Below are positions 1 to 6,824 of a stretch of DNA of 15,249 bases, in pieces; the stretch's first letter is position 1, and every line of letters begins with the position of its first letter. The notes under the pieces are model-generated. The model saw only the letters and a program-made list of their open reading frames with translations. It ran no database searches and was not told the origin of the DNA. The DNA comes from Proteobacteria bacterium UBA1148 (GTDB taxonomy: Bacteria; Pseudomonadota; Gammaproteobacteria; Steroidobacterales; Rariloculaceae). The position numbers were made by a program, and so were the translations under genes. The DNA is taken from assembly GCA_002311835.1 (NCBI GenBank), contig DBZY01000027.1, positions 433 to 15,681 of the forward strand, written 5' to 3'.

Positions 1-90
1 GGAGATGGGACCATGGATGTCGATGGGCGCACTATCTACCATGCAAAGAATCTTCGCGTTGGACTCTTTGCTTCTACTGAAGGTTTCTAA
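1..90 (+). CDS. fabA: FabA, 3-hydroxydecanoyl-ACP dehydratase/isomerase (C-terminal 29 residues only)
   Basis: Frame 1 is open from the window edge to a TAA at 88-90. It reads GDGTMDVDGRTIYHAKNLRV followed by GLFASTEGF. This matches, from memory, the C-terminus of FabA (E. coli ends roughly VDGRLIYTASDLKVGLF plus a short tail ending in F). FabA dehydrates 3-hydroxyacyl-ACP and isomerises trans-2- to cis-3-decenoyl-ACP at the branch to unsaturated fatty acids in the cytosol. The catalytic His and Asp lie upstream of the window. No fabB follows; the next gene is convergent. An overlapping longer frame on the same strand (5-190) has no family signature. The identification rests on a short but distinctive stretch. 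Confidence 0.85.
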   Translation, partial: GDGTMDVDGRTIYHAKNLRVGLFASTEGF

Positions 91-98
91 CTCGAGGC

Positions 99-130
99 AA
101 AGATTTCTCTTTAATCTTCCGAAAGGAAGA
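99..130. terminator. Two tandem short hairpins between convergent fabA and the MFS gene (possible bidirectional terminator)
   Basis: AAAGA(99-103)/TCTTT(108-112) and TCTTCC(115-120)/GGAAGA(125-130) are perfect inverted repeats with 4-base loops. The second has a GAAA loop on the + strand. They sit in the 52-base gap where transcripts of fabA (+) and the transporter (-) meet. Neither is followed by a clear T run, so intrinsic termination would be weak. Confidence 0.3.
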
Positions 131-142
131 ATGCCCTATTCA

Positions 143-1825
143 CTACAGGTGATGTTTCGCATCGACAGGACGCATAAACGCATTAGATAACAATGCGATA
201 GCGAGGAGTGCAGCCATCAGGTACATGGTTGTATTGTAAAGGCTACTGGTGGGATTGATGGTTCCCACGGGGGCAATCTCCATAAGGTTGGCAATTGTGA
301 CCGTGTTTTGCTCCACGAGCGTTTGTAGTTGGCTAACTCCTGCACCAAAGGCGGCTTGGAAGGCAACTGGGTCTACTGTTGCGGCAAGATCGTTAATTGC
401 GCTTGCGCTTGCACTATCCCGGAGTGAGGTGATCGCAAGCGGACCCAATACACCAGCTGTGCTCCAAGCTGTCAGTAGCCTGCCATGGATCCCACCCACA
501 TAACGAGTCCCAAAAATATCGGCGAGATAAGCTGGGATTGTGGCAAAGCCACCCCCATACATGGTGAAGATAATCATGGTGACCGCATAGAAGTAGATTA
601 GCCAGAGTACAGCGGGGGAGACGCTGACTTGGTACGCCGTGTAGGGAATCGAAACATATAGAGCGATTCCCAGCGCAAAAAATATCCAGTACGTTGTGCG
701 TCGGCCGATATAGTCTGAGGTGCTCGCCCAGAAGAATCGTCCCAACATATTGAACACGCTGATCATCACGACGTACGTTGCAGCAAAGGCACCATCAACA
801 AGTTCAGGAAGGGTTGTGCCAAAAATCTCGGTCATCATGGTACGCGCAACACTCAACACCCCGATTCCTGCAGTGACGTTGAAACACAGCACGATCCAGA
901 GTTGATAAAACTGTGGGGTCTTTAATGCTTCATCAATGTCAACGTCGTGGCTGGAGATCATTTTCTTTGCGCGTTGTGCGTCGTCGGGAGGAGACCAACC
1001 TTCGGGCTTCCACCCGGGTGCTGGTAGGCGGTATGAGAATGCTGCGATCATCATGACGAGGAAGTAGATAACACCTAGTACAACAAAGGCTTGTGCAACG
1101 CCTACCGTGCCCGTATTCACCAGATAGACCCCTTCAGGTCCGGGGATGATCATGTTGGCAACATCATTGGGGCCAATGACGGTGACTTCTCTTAGTTGAC
1201 CAGCGAATTGCGCGAAACGTCTTCCCGCCTCAGTTATGAGGTTTACTTCGGCGAGGGTTCCCAGGTACTCAGGGGCTGAGTAGAAGATTTTGATAAGCCA
1301 GTCCTTGAGCGGGGCTGCGATCATTGCGCCACCACCAAATCCCATGATCGCCATTCCAGTCGCCATTCCGCGTCGATCAGGAAACCAGCGGATGAGGGTG
1401 CTGACGGGGGACACATAACCAAGGCCTAGTCCGCATCCTCCAATAACACCGTACCCAAGATAAATAAGCCACAACTGATGTAGAGCTATCCCAAGTCCTC
1501 CGATGAGAAATCCCCCACCCCAGCAAATCGCAGCAACGACACCAACAGTACGCGGACCTACATCCTCGAGCCATTTACCGGCAAATGCTGCCGCGAGTCC
1601 TAGAAAGACAATCGCCACGGTAAATATCCAGACGACATTACTGAGCGACCAATCATCTGCTGCTGGAGTTACTACACCGAATACCCTGATCAGCGCTGGG
1701 TTAAAGATGCTCCAAGCGTATACGGAGCCGATACACAGATGGATTGCTATAGAAGCAGGCGGTACGAGCCATCGGTTAAACCCTGGCCTAGCAATTATTC
1801 GATCTTTGGAGAGCAGCTTGCTCAT
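143..1825 (-). CDS. OFA-family MFS transporter (oxalate/formate antiporter-like)
   Basis: This is a 560-residue inner-membrane carrier of the major facilitator superfamily. The hydrophobic profile fits at least 12 membrane helices. Near residues 146-167 is the cytoplasmic loop RWFPDRRGMATGMAIMGFGG, the typical OFA form of the MFS motif A region. Near 442-460 is a second OFA hallmark, GGIHGRLLTAWSTAGVLGP. A hydrophilic insert of about 60 residues (about 178-236) interrupts the helices, as in the longer OFA members, making the protein larger than the roughly 420-residue OxlT type. Characterised members exchange small carboxylates such as oxalate/formate; the substrate here cannot be read from sequence. 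The ATG at 1823-1825 is preceded by GGGAAG at a suitable distance. It is divergent from the porin at 1930, and shared control of uptake is an inference. Confidence 0.88.
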   Translation of the reverse strand: MSKLLSKDRIIARPGFNRWLVPPASIAIHLCIGSVYAWSIFNPALIRVFGVVTPAADDWSLSNVVWIFTVAIVFLGLAAAFAGKWLEDVGPRTVGVVAAICWGGGFLIGGLGIALHQLWLIYLGYGVIGGCGLGLGYVSPVSTLIRWFPDRRGMATGMAIMGFGGGAMIAAPLKDWLIKIFYSAPEYLGTLAEVNLITEAGRRFAQFAGQLREVTVIGPNDVANMIIPGPEGVYLVNTGTVGVAQAFVVLGVIYFLVMMIAAFSYRLPAPGWKPEGWSPPDDAQRAKKMISSHDVDIDEALKTPQFYQLWIVLCFNVTAGIGVLSVARTMMTEIFGTTLPELVDGAFAATYVVMISVFNMLGRFFWASTSDYIGRRTTYWIFFALGIALYVSIPYTAYQVSVSPAVLWLIYFYAVTMIIFTMYGGGFATIPAYLADIFGTRYVGGIHGRLLTAWSTAGVLGPLAITSLRDSASASAINDLAATVDPVAFQAAFGAGVSQLQTLVEQNTVTIANLMEIAPVGTINPTSSLYNTTMYLMAALLAIALLSNAFMRPVDAKHHL

Positions 1826-1929
1826 TAGCGTCTTCCCGCGTATGAAAGGGCGAATCCTACCGAGCCAGGCCGCTCCAGGTCTACCGACACTCCTGTTAAT
1901 CTTCCGTAGTCCCTGACAGGAAAGAGATT
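1826..1929. promoter_or_regulatory. Divergent intergenic region between transporter and porin
   Basis: These 104 bases must contain the promoters of both the transporter (-) and the porin (+), unless either is read from further away. CCTGT at 1892-1896 and ACAGG at 1916-1920 form a separated inverted repeat just upstream of the porin start, a possible operator. AGGAAAGAG at 1918-1926 can serve as a ribosome binding site for the ATG at 1930. I see no convincing -35/-10 pair. Confidence 0.3.
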
Positions 1930-3168
1930 ATGGGAGAGGGTATGCATGTGTTTGTGCGAACTATCAGTCTTGCTGCGATGGTGGCTGCTCCACTGGCCGG
2001 GGCTCAGGACGTTGCCACGGAAATCTTTCAGACACTAAGAAACGGCGAGCTCGGCTTGGATTTGCGTTACCGTTATGAGCTTTCAGGTGAAGATGCTTTT
2101 GACCGAAATGCAAACGCATCGACTTTGCGAACTCGCCTAGTTTACACGAACGATTCTGTAGAGGGATTTTCTGTTACTTTGAATGTAGATGATGTGCGTG
2201 CCATCGGCGCGGATAACTACGACAGTACTCGTAACGCGAAAACTCAGTATCCTCGGGTCCCGGATCCCGAAGGCATCGATCTAAACCTCGCCTCGGTCAC
2301 ATATACGGGACTGGAGAAAACAACAATTGTCGTAGGTCGCCAGAGACTTCTGCGTGATAACGGCCGTTTTGTGTCCGGTCTGCCGTGGCGGCAAAACGAG
2401 ACGACTTATGACGCTGCCTCCGTCACGTACGCGTTGAATCATCGCTTGAGTATTTTTTACAGCTACGTGAATCGAGTCAATCGATTCTTTGGCCCAGACT
2501 CCGGTCTACCTTCGAAGGCTTTTGGAGGTCCCATCAATCTGTTCGACGCTACCTACACGTTGAGCCCGCTGTTTAGGATTACAGGGTATGGTTATTGGCT
2601 GGATCTCAGCGATGCGCCGGAAGCCCCGTTATTCTCTACTCGTACGCTCGGGGCGCACGTAACCGGCGTTTACGAACTCGCGAATCGTTGGTCGCTGACC
2701 TACGCAGGAGAATATGCACACCAGACGGGCATTGGTGCCAATCCAAACAGCTCTGGCGCTGATTATTACGATATTGAGATTGGCTTGCGGCGAGATAGAT
2801 TTGCGATTCGCGCCGCTTACGAGCATCTCGGTGGTAGCAACGTACCGGGTGAAGCATTCACGTTGCCGTTAGGACGGAAGCATTTCTTTCAGGGTTGGGC
2901 GGACAAGTTTCTTATGACGCCGCAGGGCGGCGTCGAGGATTTTTACATTGCGGTAAATGCTGTTTTTTTGCAGAGTCAACTCACTTTTGGATACCATGAT
3001 TTTTCTGCCGCAATCGGTGATAGCAGTTATGGGGACGAACTGGATATGTCTCTGTCGTGGACCTTCAGTGATCGCTACGAACTGTGGGTAGGGTTTGCGC
3101 ACTACGACGCGAGCGGATTCTCGACGGACACCGATAAGGTTTGGGGCATGCTATCGGCAAGTTTTTAA
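1930..3168 (+). CDS. Outer-membrane beta-barrel porin, alginate-export/porin-like
   Basis: This 412-residue exported barrel has a signal peptide at about residues 1-25 (hydrophobic ISLAAMVAAPLAGAQ, cleavage likely after AGA). The mature part alternates polar and hydrophobic residues with many Tyr/Phe/Trp girdle residues and ends in Phe (MLSASF), the usual C-terminal signal for BAM-dependent insertion. The opening of the mature chain (LGLDLRYRYE, then STLRTRLVYTND) and the segment VGRQRLLRDNGRFVS resemble the Alginate_exp-type porins of proteobacteria. That family includes AlgE but mostly porins of unknown substrate. The start is either ATG 1930 or ATG 1942; the second gives a more compact signal peptide. 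Being divergent from an organic-acid MFS carrier, it could supply the same solute across the outer membrane, which is an inference. Confidence 0.75.
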   Translation: MGEGMHVFVRTISLAAMVAAPLAGAQDVATEIFQTLRNGELGLDLRYRYELSGEDAFDRNANASTLRTRLVYTNDSVEGFSVTLNVDDVRAIGADNYDSTRNAKTQYPRVPDPEGIDLNLASVTYTGLEKTTIVVGRQRLLRDNGRFVSGLPWRQNETTYDAASVTYALNHRLSIFYSYVNRVNRFFGPDSGLPSKAFGGPINLFDATYTLSPLFRITGYGYWLDLSDAPEAPLFSTRTLGAHVTGVYELANRWSLTYAGEYAHQTGIGANPNSSGADYYDIEIGLRRDRFAIRAAYEHLGGSNVPGEAFTLPLGRKHFFQGWADKFLMTPQGGVEDFYIAVNAVFLQSQLTFGYHDFSAAIGDSSYGDELDMSLSWTFSDRYELWVGFAHYDASGFSTDTDKVWGMLSASF

Positions 3169-3195
3169 ACTGACCGGGTGAGCCGTGCACTCAGC

Positions 3196-3594
3196 CTAGT
3201 CCCACTCCAGTTCAACCCCATGCCCCCGCGCTTGATCCCCGTGTGCGGGTGTTACAAACCCTAGAAGACCTCCGTTGGAACCATCTCGAAGTAGGTGAAT
3301 TCTGACCTTGACAGGGTCCCCAGGTTTGACGTCTTCGGGTTTAACGCCATTTTCTGTTATGGAATTTGGGCTAGCAGCTTCTAGTGCCCAAGTGGTTATC
3401 TCTCCATTTTCGCTGGTGACATCGAGGTAGAGCCACGAATGTGGATTCATTAGGTGCACCTCTTTAACGACGCCCTCCAGATCTGACCACTGCGTGACTT
3501 CATAGGCGTTGTGGGAGTGGTGTGCCCAGGCCGACAAGTTGGAGATAGTGAAACAAATTACTGCCAATCCTAGGTTTCTGAAGTGTACATTCAT
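3196..3594 (-). CDS. Exported DUF6152 family protein
   Basis: This 132-residue protein has an N-terminal signal peptide (about residues 1-24, ending SAWA). The mature chain starts HHSHNAYE, followed by WSDLEGVVKEVHLMNPHSWLYL, then a small beta-rich domain. The HHS-x-YD/E opening, the G-x-V-x(n)-NPH-W/S segment and the late GxPVxVxxH-like strand are typical of DUF6152, small periplasmic proteins of unknown function with conserved histidines that suggest metal binding. I chose ATG 3592-3594 because the longer open frame (to 3771) runs antisense-like through the next gene and lacks a signal sequence. GGAG lies about 10 bases upstream of the chosen start. It lies 43 bases downstream of the 220-residue exported protein on the same strand, so the two are probably co-transcribed. 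It converges on the porin with a 27-base gap. Confidence 0.75.
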   Translation of the reverse strand: MNVHFRNLGLAVICFTISNLSAWAHHSHNAYEVTQWSDLEGVVKEVHLMNPHSWLYLDVTSENGEITTWALEAASPNSITENGVKPEDVKPGDPVKVRIHLLRDGSNGGLLGFVTPAHGDQARGHGVELEWD

Positions 3595-3637
3595 TTGTCT
3601 AAATCTCCGTACTATTGTTTTTTGCCTTTTTGGGCAG

Positions 3638-4300
3638 TTATCTAATACGGCGTGGTGGTGGGTATCCGTTGGAGTATATTCGCGTGTCTTCCCACGCGTA
3701 GCGAACCGGTTTGAACTCGTCGTCAAGAAATCGTAGCGATATCTGAAATAGCCCGGGTGCGGGGGCTCCACGAGGCACGGTTGCTTCCAAGATGTAGAGC
3801 CTGTCTTCGTGCATGTGTACTACGGCAGATGTGCGCGATCTATCAGGGTTAGTTAGACGAATTGCATGGCCTTCGACTCTATCAGAGTTGTAGTGAGCGT
3901 AATGATTAACCTTAACTCTATCCCTATTCATGATATTCCATGATGCAAAGACGATTGCTCCGCGCATCTCCTCATGACCATCATTTTGGCAAATATCCCC
4001 ATCGCTTCCAGTTGCCTGACAATTGTCAACACGCGTTTGATGAATATCGACGGCATCTGTGTAGTTGATTACCGTTACAGAGTAACGATGGGAATCACTC
4101 TCGTAGAAGTGGACACGTCCCGGTAAGGTAATGCGATATTCTGTGGGATACGTGATTTCCATCACGTTTGGTTCATCAGGGAAGCTAACGCTGAAAAAAT
4201 CCTGTTGACTCACATATTCCATCCAAGTGAAGCCCTGGGCAAACGTGCCCGTTGATAACAGAAAAATAGTCACGGGCAACATCACTAGAATAGTGCGCAT
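3638..4300 (-). CDS. Exported protein of unknown function (220 residues)
   Basis: A clear signal peptide starts at ATG 4298-4300 (MRTILVMLPVTIFLLSTGTF, cleavage near AQ at 21-22). The mature domain opens FTWMEYVSQQDFFSVSFPDE, a pattern seen in many small secreted proteins where a strand ending in FP(D/G)EP begins a compact alpha/beta fold. The only mature cysteines I see, about Cys94 and Cys104, flank an acidic Gly/Asp/Ser loop and could form a disulfide. The tail is Pro/Arg-rich (PPPRRIR). The frame stays open to 4474, but the extra 58 residues overlap a better small gene on the same strand and are charged rather than signal-like. AAGGA lies about 13 bases upstream of the chosen ATG, so translation initiation looks weak. 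No function is assigned. It is followed by the DUF6152 gene. Confidence 0.7.
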   Translation of the reverse strand: MRTILVMLPVTIFLLSTGTFAQGFTWMEYVSQQDFFSVSFPDEPNVMEITYPTEYRITLPGRVHFYESDSHRYSVTVINYTDAVDIHQTRVDNCQATGSDGDICQNDGHEEMRGAIVFASWNIMNRDRVKVNHYAHYNSDRVEGHAIRLTNPDRSRTSAVVHMHEDRLYILEATVPRGAPAPGLFQISLRFLDDEFKPVRYAWEDTRIYSNGYPPPRRIR

Positions 4301-4355
4301 GATGTGTGTTTTTGTCCTTATATTGGCTATGAATATGCCAACGACCTGCTGTGTA

Positions 4356-4535
4356 CTATCCAGTCTTAGTTCTGTTTTTAGGAGGTGTAGACATTTGATT
4401 AACCCGTTTAGGAACCGGCTTGTTCTCTGACATCTCATTAAGCAACTCTTCGACAAGCTTCTGCATTGTCTCAAGTTCTCCTCGATTGAGTTGATCCAAC
4501 CGTTCGCCGAGTTTGTCGGCGTCGAACTCCGCCAT
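4356..4535 (-). CDS. Small helical protein, 59 residues (unrecognised)
   Basis: ATG at 4533-4535 is preceded by AAGGAGAG with a spacing of about 8 bases, one of the strongest ribosome binding sites in the window. The frame ends at TAG 4356-4358. The protein opens MAEFDADKLGERLDQLN; residues 5-35 have a regular heptad-like pattern of Leu/Met with many Glu, Lys and Gln, so an amphipathic helix or short coiled coil is likely. The tail (about 36-59) is polar with Pro/Lys/Arg and probably disordered. There is no signal peptide or membrane segment, so it should be cytosolic. It starts 139 bases after the hydratase stop and ends 55 bases before the 220-residue exported gene. A role as an adaptor or oligomerising partner is only a guess. 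Confidence 0.6.
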   Translation of the reverse strand: MAEFDADKLGERLDQLNRGELETMQKLVEELLNEMSENKPVPKRVNQMSTPPKNRTKTG

Positions 4536-4674
4536 AGGATTCTCTCCTTATTTTTTTTCTATTTGGCTGCCTTTTACGCAGCATGCGAATCTTAACGCAT
4601 CTGAGCGTCTATTTTTCTATTTGATGTCGATTTGGTGATTGAGTCTCTCTTCGTCGGGGAAGCCATTGATTGAT
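4536..4674 (-). promoter_or_regulatory. Leader region with two abutting hairpins
   Basis: ATGCG(4583-4587)/CGCAT(4596-4600) and GCTGC(4566-4570)/GCAGC(4578-4582) are perfect inverted repeats placed directly side by side. In the minus-strand transcript they follow the hydratase stop and precede an A-rich stretch and the ribosome binding site of the 59-residue gene. There is no T run after either hairpin on this strand, so they look more like a leader, processing site or attenuating structure than a simple terminator. Confidence 0.3.
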
Positions 4675-5523
4675 TCAGCGCAGAACAGCTTTTGCATTAA
4701 GGGATGCCACACCCTTAGCGCTGAAAGCGGTTAGTTCGACGGTACTTTCTACACGCTGCCCCGTAAGATTGATTTGATCTCCCAGATACAGCGGGCTCCT
4801 TGCCCGGAAGGAAAAATGACTTAACTCGGGTCGGTTACATTTCCGGGTGACGAGATCAGCTAAAAGTATGGCGGTCAGGGGTCCATGAACTACCAGCGCC
4901 GGATATCCCTCCGAGCGGGCGTACGGTAAGTCATAGTGAATGCGGTGTGAGTTGAAGGTTAGTGCGGAAAACTGGAATAGCAGGCTTTCGTTCGGACAAA
5001 TTTCTCGACGGAAATCAGTGTCTGGCATCGTGGTTTTGGGGCCAGAAGCGCTTTCTCTGATGGTGGTTTTTGGACGATAAGCAATATCTTGTTCTTCCAC
5101 GAGCGCTACGCTGTTTTCATTGCTAATTTTATGAACTACGGTTACGAAAACGAGAGGGCCTGATCGGCCCTCCGTGTAACGGACTGCTTGAATGGTGGAG
5201 GTACGTTGTACTCGCTCACCGATTCGCAGATCGCCAAGGTAATCAATTCGGGCGCCAGCAAACATCCGACTCGAAAATGGAACAGGTGGCATGAAGGCGC
5301 CTTTTTTTGCGTGTCCGTCCGGGGCAAGATCGCTGAATTTCGTCGGTTGTAGAAAGTACAGCCAATGATAGAGCGGTGGCAGGATTGCTCCATCGAGATA
5401 CTCTTCGGGGTCCTGATCCAGGGTAGATGCAAGCATCTGAACTTGAGGTAACGTGATTACGTCTTCGTTTGTTTCTTCCCGTCCTTCCCAGCTTTGAAGT
5501 AGATCTAGATCAAGCGCACTCAT
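4675..5523 (-). CDS. MaoC/HTD2-like acyl-CoA hydratase (itaconyl-CoA or mesaconyl-CoA hydratase type)
   Basis: This 282-residue double-hotdog enzyme has an N-terminal FAS1-type dehydratase-like half (about 1-150, including LPPLYHWLYFL and PPVPFSSRMFAG). The C-terminal half has the catalytic segment FSALTFNSHRIHYDLPYA (186-202) followed by GYPALVVHGPL. Asn191, His193, His196 and Tyr197 occupy the active-site loop of this subgroup. Length and both motifs match the itaconyl-CoA hydratase (Ich) and mesaconyl-C4-CoA hydratase (Meh) group, which add water across a 2-methylene- or 2-methyl-butenedioyl-CoA bond. The ATG overlaps the TGA of the MmgE/PrpD gene (ATGA) and has GGTGAG six bases upstream, so translation is probably coupled. 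As last gene of the operon it would act on the product of the CoA-transferase. The exact substrate is inferred. Confidence 0.8.
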   Translation of the reverse strand: MSALDLDLLQSWEGREETNEDVITLPQVQMLASTLDQDPEEYLDGAILPPLYHWLYFLQPTKFSDLAPDGHAKKGAFMPPVPFSSRMFAGARIDYLGDLRIGERVQRTSTIQAVRYTEGRSGPLVFVTVVHKISNENSVALVEEQDIAYRPKTTIRESASGPKTTMPDTDFRREICPNESLLFQFSALTFNSHRIHYDLPYARSEGYPALVVHGPLTAILLADLVTRKCNRPELSHFSFRARSPLYLGDQINLTGQRVESTVELTAFSAKGVASLNAKAVLR

Positions 5524-6824
5524 TTCTGCTCACCGGTTGTATAAAGTGGGAAACGCGGCATCTTAGGTGCTTGAGGTAAATCTAAGATTTTTTTGATCAA
5601 TTCCACGGAGCCTTTTTTCTGGCCACCTTGGCCCATAACCATTTGTGCTTTCTCGATAATTTCACTATGAGATAAAGGTGACTCGGGATCTCCTTTACAG
5701 TCTCTTCGCATTACACCAATCACCTTACCGGAGGGTAGGGTGGTGGTTACAGCCGCGCCCCATCGTTGAGGAAAAGCATCGTTGAATTCAGGCGTCACGC
5801 TGAGAGTCGTATTTTTTGAAAATACTGCAAACCGATCTCGTTGTGAGGCATCAAATGACTCAAAACTTACTTTCCCATCGGATAAGGCAGTGTTTACACA
5901 GTGTTGTAGGGAAAATTTTGCAGCGTAGAGCGTATCAGGGGAAGGTTGATTACATACATCGATGGCTACTTGATAGGTTTGTATGTCAACGGAGATTGGT
6001 TTCTCTCCATTAATTAAATGATGAAGTTCCAGCGCAGCGTCGAGTGCTGGATGTGTGTGTCGACAACATGGCCATGGTTTTATCGAGGTTCGTCTGAGTT
6101 GCCAAGGTGCATCCGGTTCACCAACTAAAACATCAGGTTCTGGGTCCGGGCAGAGCGCACGGAAAAACCCTTTCTCCCCTTCTAGGATGTGATCAGCTCC
6201 AGTAAATCCATGGGCAGCTAAACTTGCGGCCGTAAAGCCTGCTTCTGCAGCATGGGCTGTATGCAGATGTTTACTCATAGCCTTATCCGGGAGAAATTGC
6301 CACAGACCACAGGATTGTGTTCCGGCATTCCCGAGCGCCCATACCGTTTGCTCTTGATCTAATTTGAGCAACGTTGCAGCCGCCATGGTTGCACCGAAGG
6401 GTCCGCAGGTTGACGTATTGTGCCAGGTTTTATAGTGAGACGGCCCGACCGACATACCAACTCGGGTGCCTGCTTCATATCCGTATAAAACAGCTGTAAG
6501 GAACTCTTGTCCGCTTGCGCCCTGTTGTTCAGCGAGATGCCAAGCAAGCGGGATTACGACACACCCGGGGTGGGTGATGGAGTCTCTGTGCAGGTCATCA
6601 ATTTCTAGGATGTGAGCGAGTCCGCTGGCAAGAAACGCGTGTCGGCCAGGATCTCTACCCGCATTCTGAAACCACTCGAGCAGCATTCGCCCAGGGGTCG
6701 AGGTTTGTCCACCAATCACGCACGCTACGGTATCGAGTACAAAGTGTGCAGCTGCAACAAGGTCCTCCTGTGCTACGGGTTTAGAACGTATTAGGTCGGC
6801 AAGCTCAGTTGTTAGGCTCCTCAA
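5520..6824 (-). CDS. MmgE/PrpD family protein
   Basis: This 434-residue protein covers the full family length. Visible signatures are AHILEIDDLHRDSITHPG (70-87), the helical-domain segment YGYEAGTRVG (114-123), HNTSTCGPFGATMAAA (135-150) and SKHLHTAHAAEAGFTAASLA (184-203). Members include 2-methylcitrate dehydratase PrpD, cis-aconitate decarboxylase and iminodisuccinate epimerase. All act on small polycarboxylic acids, and most members are uncharacterised. The start is TTG at 6822-6824, chosen because AAGGAG lies seven bases upstream and TTGA overlaps the TGA of the CoA-transferase by four bases; no better ATG exists in the first part. The stop overlaps the hydratase start in the same way. 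A dehydratase, isomerase or decarboxylase role on a C5-C7 acid is inferred from context. Confidence 0.85.
   Translation of the reverse strand: MRSLTTELADLIRSKPVAQEDLVAAAHFVLDTVACVIGGQTSTPGRMLLEWFQNAGRDPGRHAFLASGLAHILEIDDLHRDSITHPGCVVIPLAWHLAEQQGASGQEFLTAVLYGYEAGTRVGMSVGPSHYKTWHNTSTCGPFGATMAAATLLKLDQEQTVWALGNAGTQSCGLWQFLPDKAMSKHLHTAHAAEAGFTAASLAAHGFTGADHILEGEKGFFRALCPDPEPDVLVGEPDAPWQLRRTSIKPWPCCRHTHPALDAALELHHLINGEKPISVDIQTYQVAIDVCNQPSPDTLYAAKFSLQHCVNTALSDGKVSFESFDASQRDRFAVFSKNTTLSVTPEFNDAFPQRWGAAVTTTLPSGKVIGVMRRDCKGDPESPLSHSEIIEKAQMVMGQGGQKKGSVELIKKILDLPQAPKMPRFPLYTTGEQK

Noticed and set aside
5..190. 61-residue plus-strand frame at the window start
   Set aside because: The overlapping frame 1 encodes the recognisable FabA C-terminus, so this frame is a shadow.
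1503..1916. 137-residue plus-strand open frame opposite the MFS gene
   Set aside because: Antisense shadow of a well-supported transporter; low-complexity Thr/Ser/Pro translation with no family signature.
2648..2657. Ten bases identical to the tRNA-Arg 3' end (TCGGGGCGCA), a possible attachment-site copy
   Set aside because: Too short, lies inside the porin coding sequence, and no integrase or further matching bases surround it.
3595..3771. N-terminal extension of the DUF6152 protein
   Set aside because: It overlaps the end of the upstream gene on the same strand, is unlike the family, and the internal ATG begins a proper signal peptide.
4301..4474. N-terminal extension of the 220-residue exported protein to an earlier start
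   Set aside because: It would bury an obvious signal peptide internally and overlaps the 59-residue gene, which has a strong ribosome binding site.
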